NCBI GenBank assembly: GCA_009925805.1
Contig: RFQF01000111.1
Location: 1 to 6,781, forward strand
Source of the DNA: Flavobacteriia bacterium
Lineage (GTDB): Bacteria > Bacteroidota > Bacteroidia > Flavobacteriales_D > Crocinitomicaceae
Direction: 5' to 3'
DNA: 6,781 nucleotides
Shown here: piece by piece, positions 6,510-6,781 of the stretch
How the letters are laid out: every line of letters starts with the position of its first letter
How positions within the stretch are numbered: the first letter of the stretch is position 1
The notes under the pieces: model-generated
What the model saw: only the letters and a program-made list of their open reading frames with translations
What the model was told of the DNA's origin: nothing
Databases searched by the model: none
Position numbers and translations under genes: made by a program

Positions 6510-6781
6510 CGCTTGTTTTTGCCCAAAAAACGACTAACCGCTTGGTTTATACCTTGGATTTTGTGTTGAAAGCGCGGGGATTTTCCTACCAACTGACGCA
6601 GGATTGGGATCACTTTTTGGGGTATGAAGGACCCAAACTAAATTATTCGAGCAGCACCGCGGTGGATATCCCACAAATCGTCCCTTCTCCCCTGTTATTC
6701 GAAACGGAAATTCGTACCTTCCAATTGGACAAAACAACGTTTCTAGGTCAAGAAATCCTTGCGTTTGACGGTGTGTCAGAT
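6506..6781 (+). CDS. Polysaccharide deacetylase family protein, N-terminal fragment (3' end off window)
   Basis: Open frame of 92 codons from an ATG at 6506 to the right edge. The ATG overlaps the TGA of the wecB reading frame (ATGA), the same coupling as at radC-wecB. The visible sequence, beginning MTLVFAQKTTNRLVYTLDF and including GYEGPKLNYSSS near residues 39-50, resembles the N-terminal domain (DUF7033) that precedes the carbohydrate-esterase-4 deacetylase domain in a Bacteroidota family. That deacetylase domain would lie outside the window, so none of its metal-binding or catalytic motifs can be checked. Next to a UDP-GlcNAc epimerase, a role in N-acetylated surface glycan metabolism is a reasonable inference. 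The start is supported by the overlap and by the lack of an earlier in-frame ATG fitting the family. The assignment rests on recognition of the N-terminal pattern alone. Confidence 0.68.
   Translation, partial: MTLVFAQKTTNRLVYTLDFVLKARGFSYQLTQDWDHFLGYEGPKLNYSSSTAVDIPQIVPSPLLFETEIRTFQLDKTTFLGQEILAFDGVSD

Noticed and set aside
1..6781. tRNA, rRNA, CRISPR array, insertion sequence or attachment site
   Set aside because: I saw no cloverleaf-like sequence, spaced direct repeats, transposase motifs or terminal inverted repeats in any gap, and the longest gap is only about 106 bases.

Overview
The window looks like a chromosomal segment from a member of the Bacteroidota, probably Flavobacteriales or a close relative. 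Three things point there: a protein with a C-terminal type IX secretion (T9SS) sorting domain, the octamer TATCTTTG (the Bacteroidota -7 promoter form TAnnTTTG) ahead of two genes, and start codons without Shine-Dalgarno sequences. Every predicted protein reads like a Bacteroidota family member. Base composition looks even across the window, and I see no phage, transposon, CRISPR or RNA gene.

Left part (1-3105): a small DUF2752 membrane protein runs in from the left edge and ends one base from the end of a convergent gene. That minus-strand gene encodes a secreted protein with a coiled coil, a DNA/RNA non-specific endonuclease domain and a C-terminal OB-like domain. Its nuclease domain lacks the whole catalytic centre, cut out in frame. 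A 106-bp divergent promoter region, with a perfect 10-bp palindrome in the middle, separates it from a large plus-strand gene. This gene encodes a YHYH-domain protein with an unusual layout: signal peptide, SHD1-like beta domain, two membrane helices, YHYH domain, T9SS sorting domain.

Right part (3207-6781): five genes are packed on the plus strand. efp (elongation factor P) and gcvT (glycine cleavage T protein) are two bases apart. radC follows after 46 bp. A wecB-type UDP-GlcNAc 2-epimerase and then the start of a polysaccharide-deacetylase-family gene follow, each joined to its predecessor by an ATGA overlap. A clear -7 element lies just before efp, and I see no convincing terminator further down, so this may be one long transcript of housekeeping and surface-polysaccharide genes.

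The main oddity is that two of the six genes whose two ends both lie in the window (the nuclease and wecB) have lost a central block of roughly 60-90 residues including active-site residues, while the flanking halves look pristine. The wecB loss also shifts the frame and breaks the gene. Either these are recent real deletions or the contig has collapsed at two places. Read mapping would decide. I see no convincing new defence or mobile system here.
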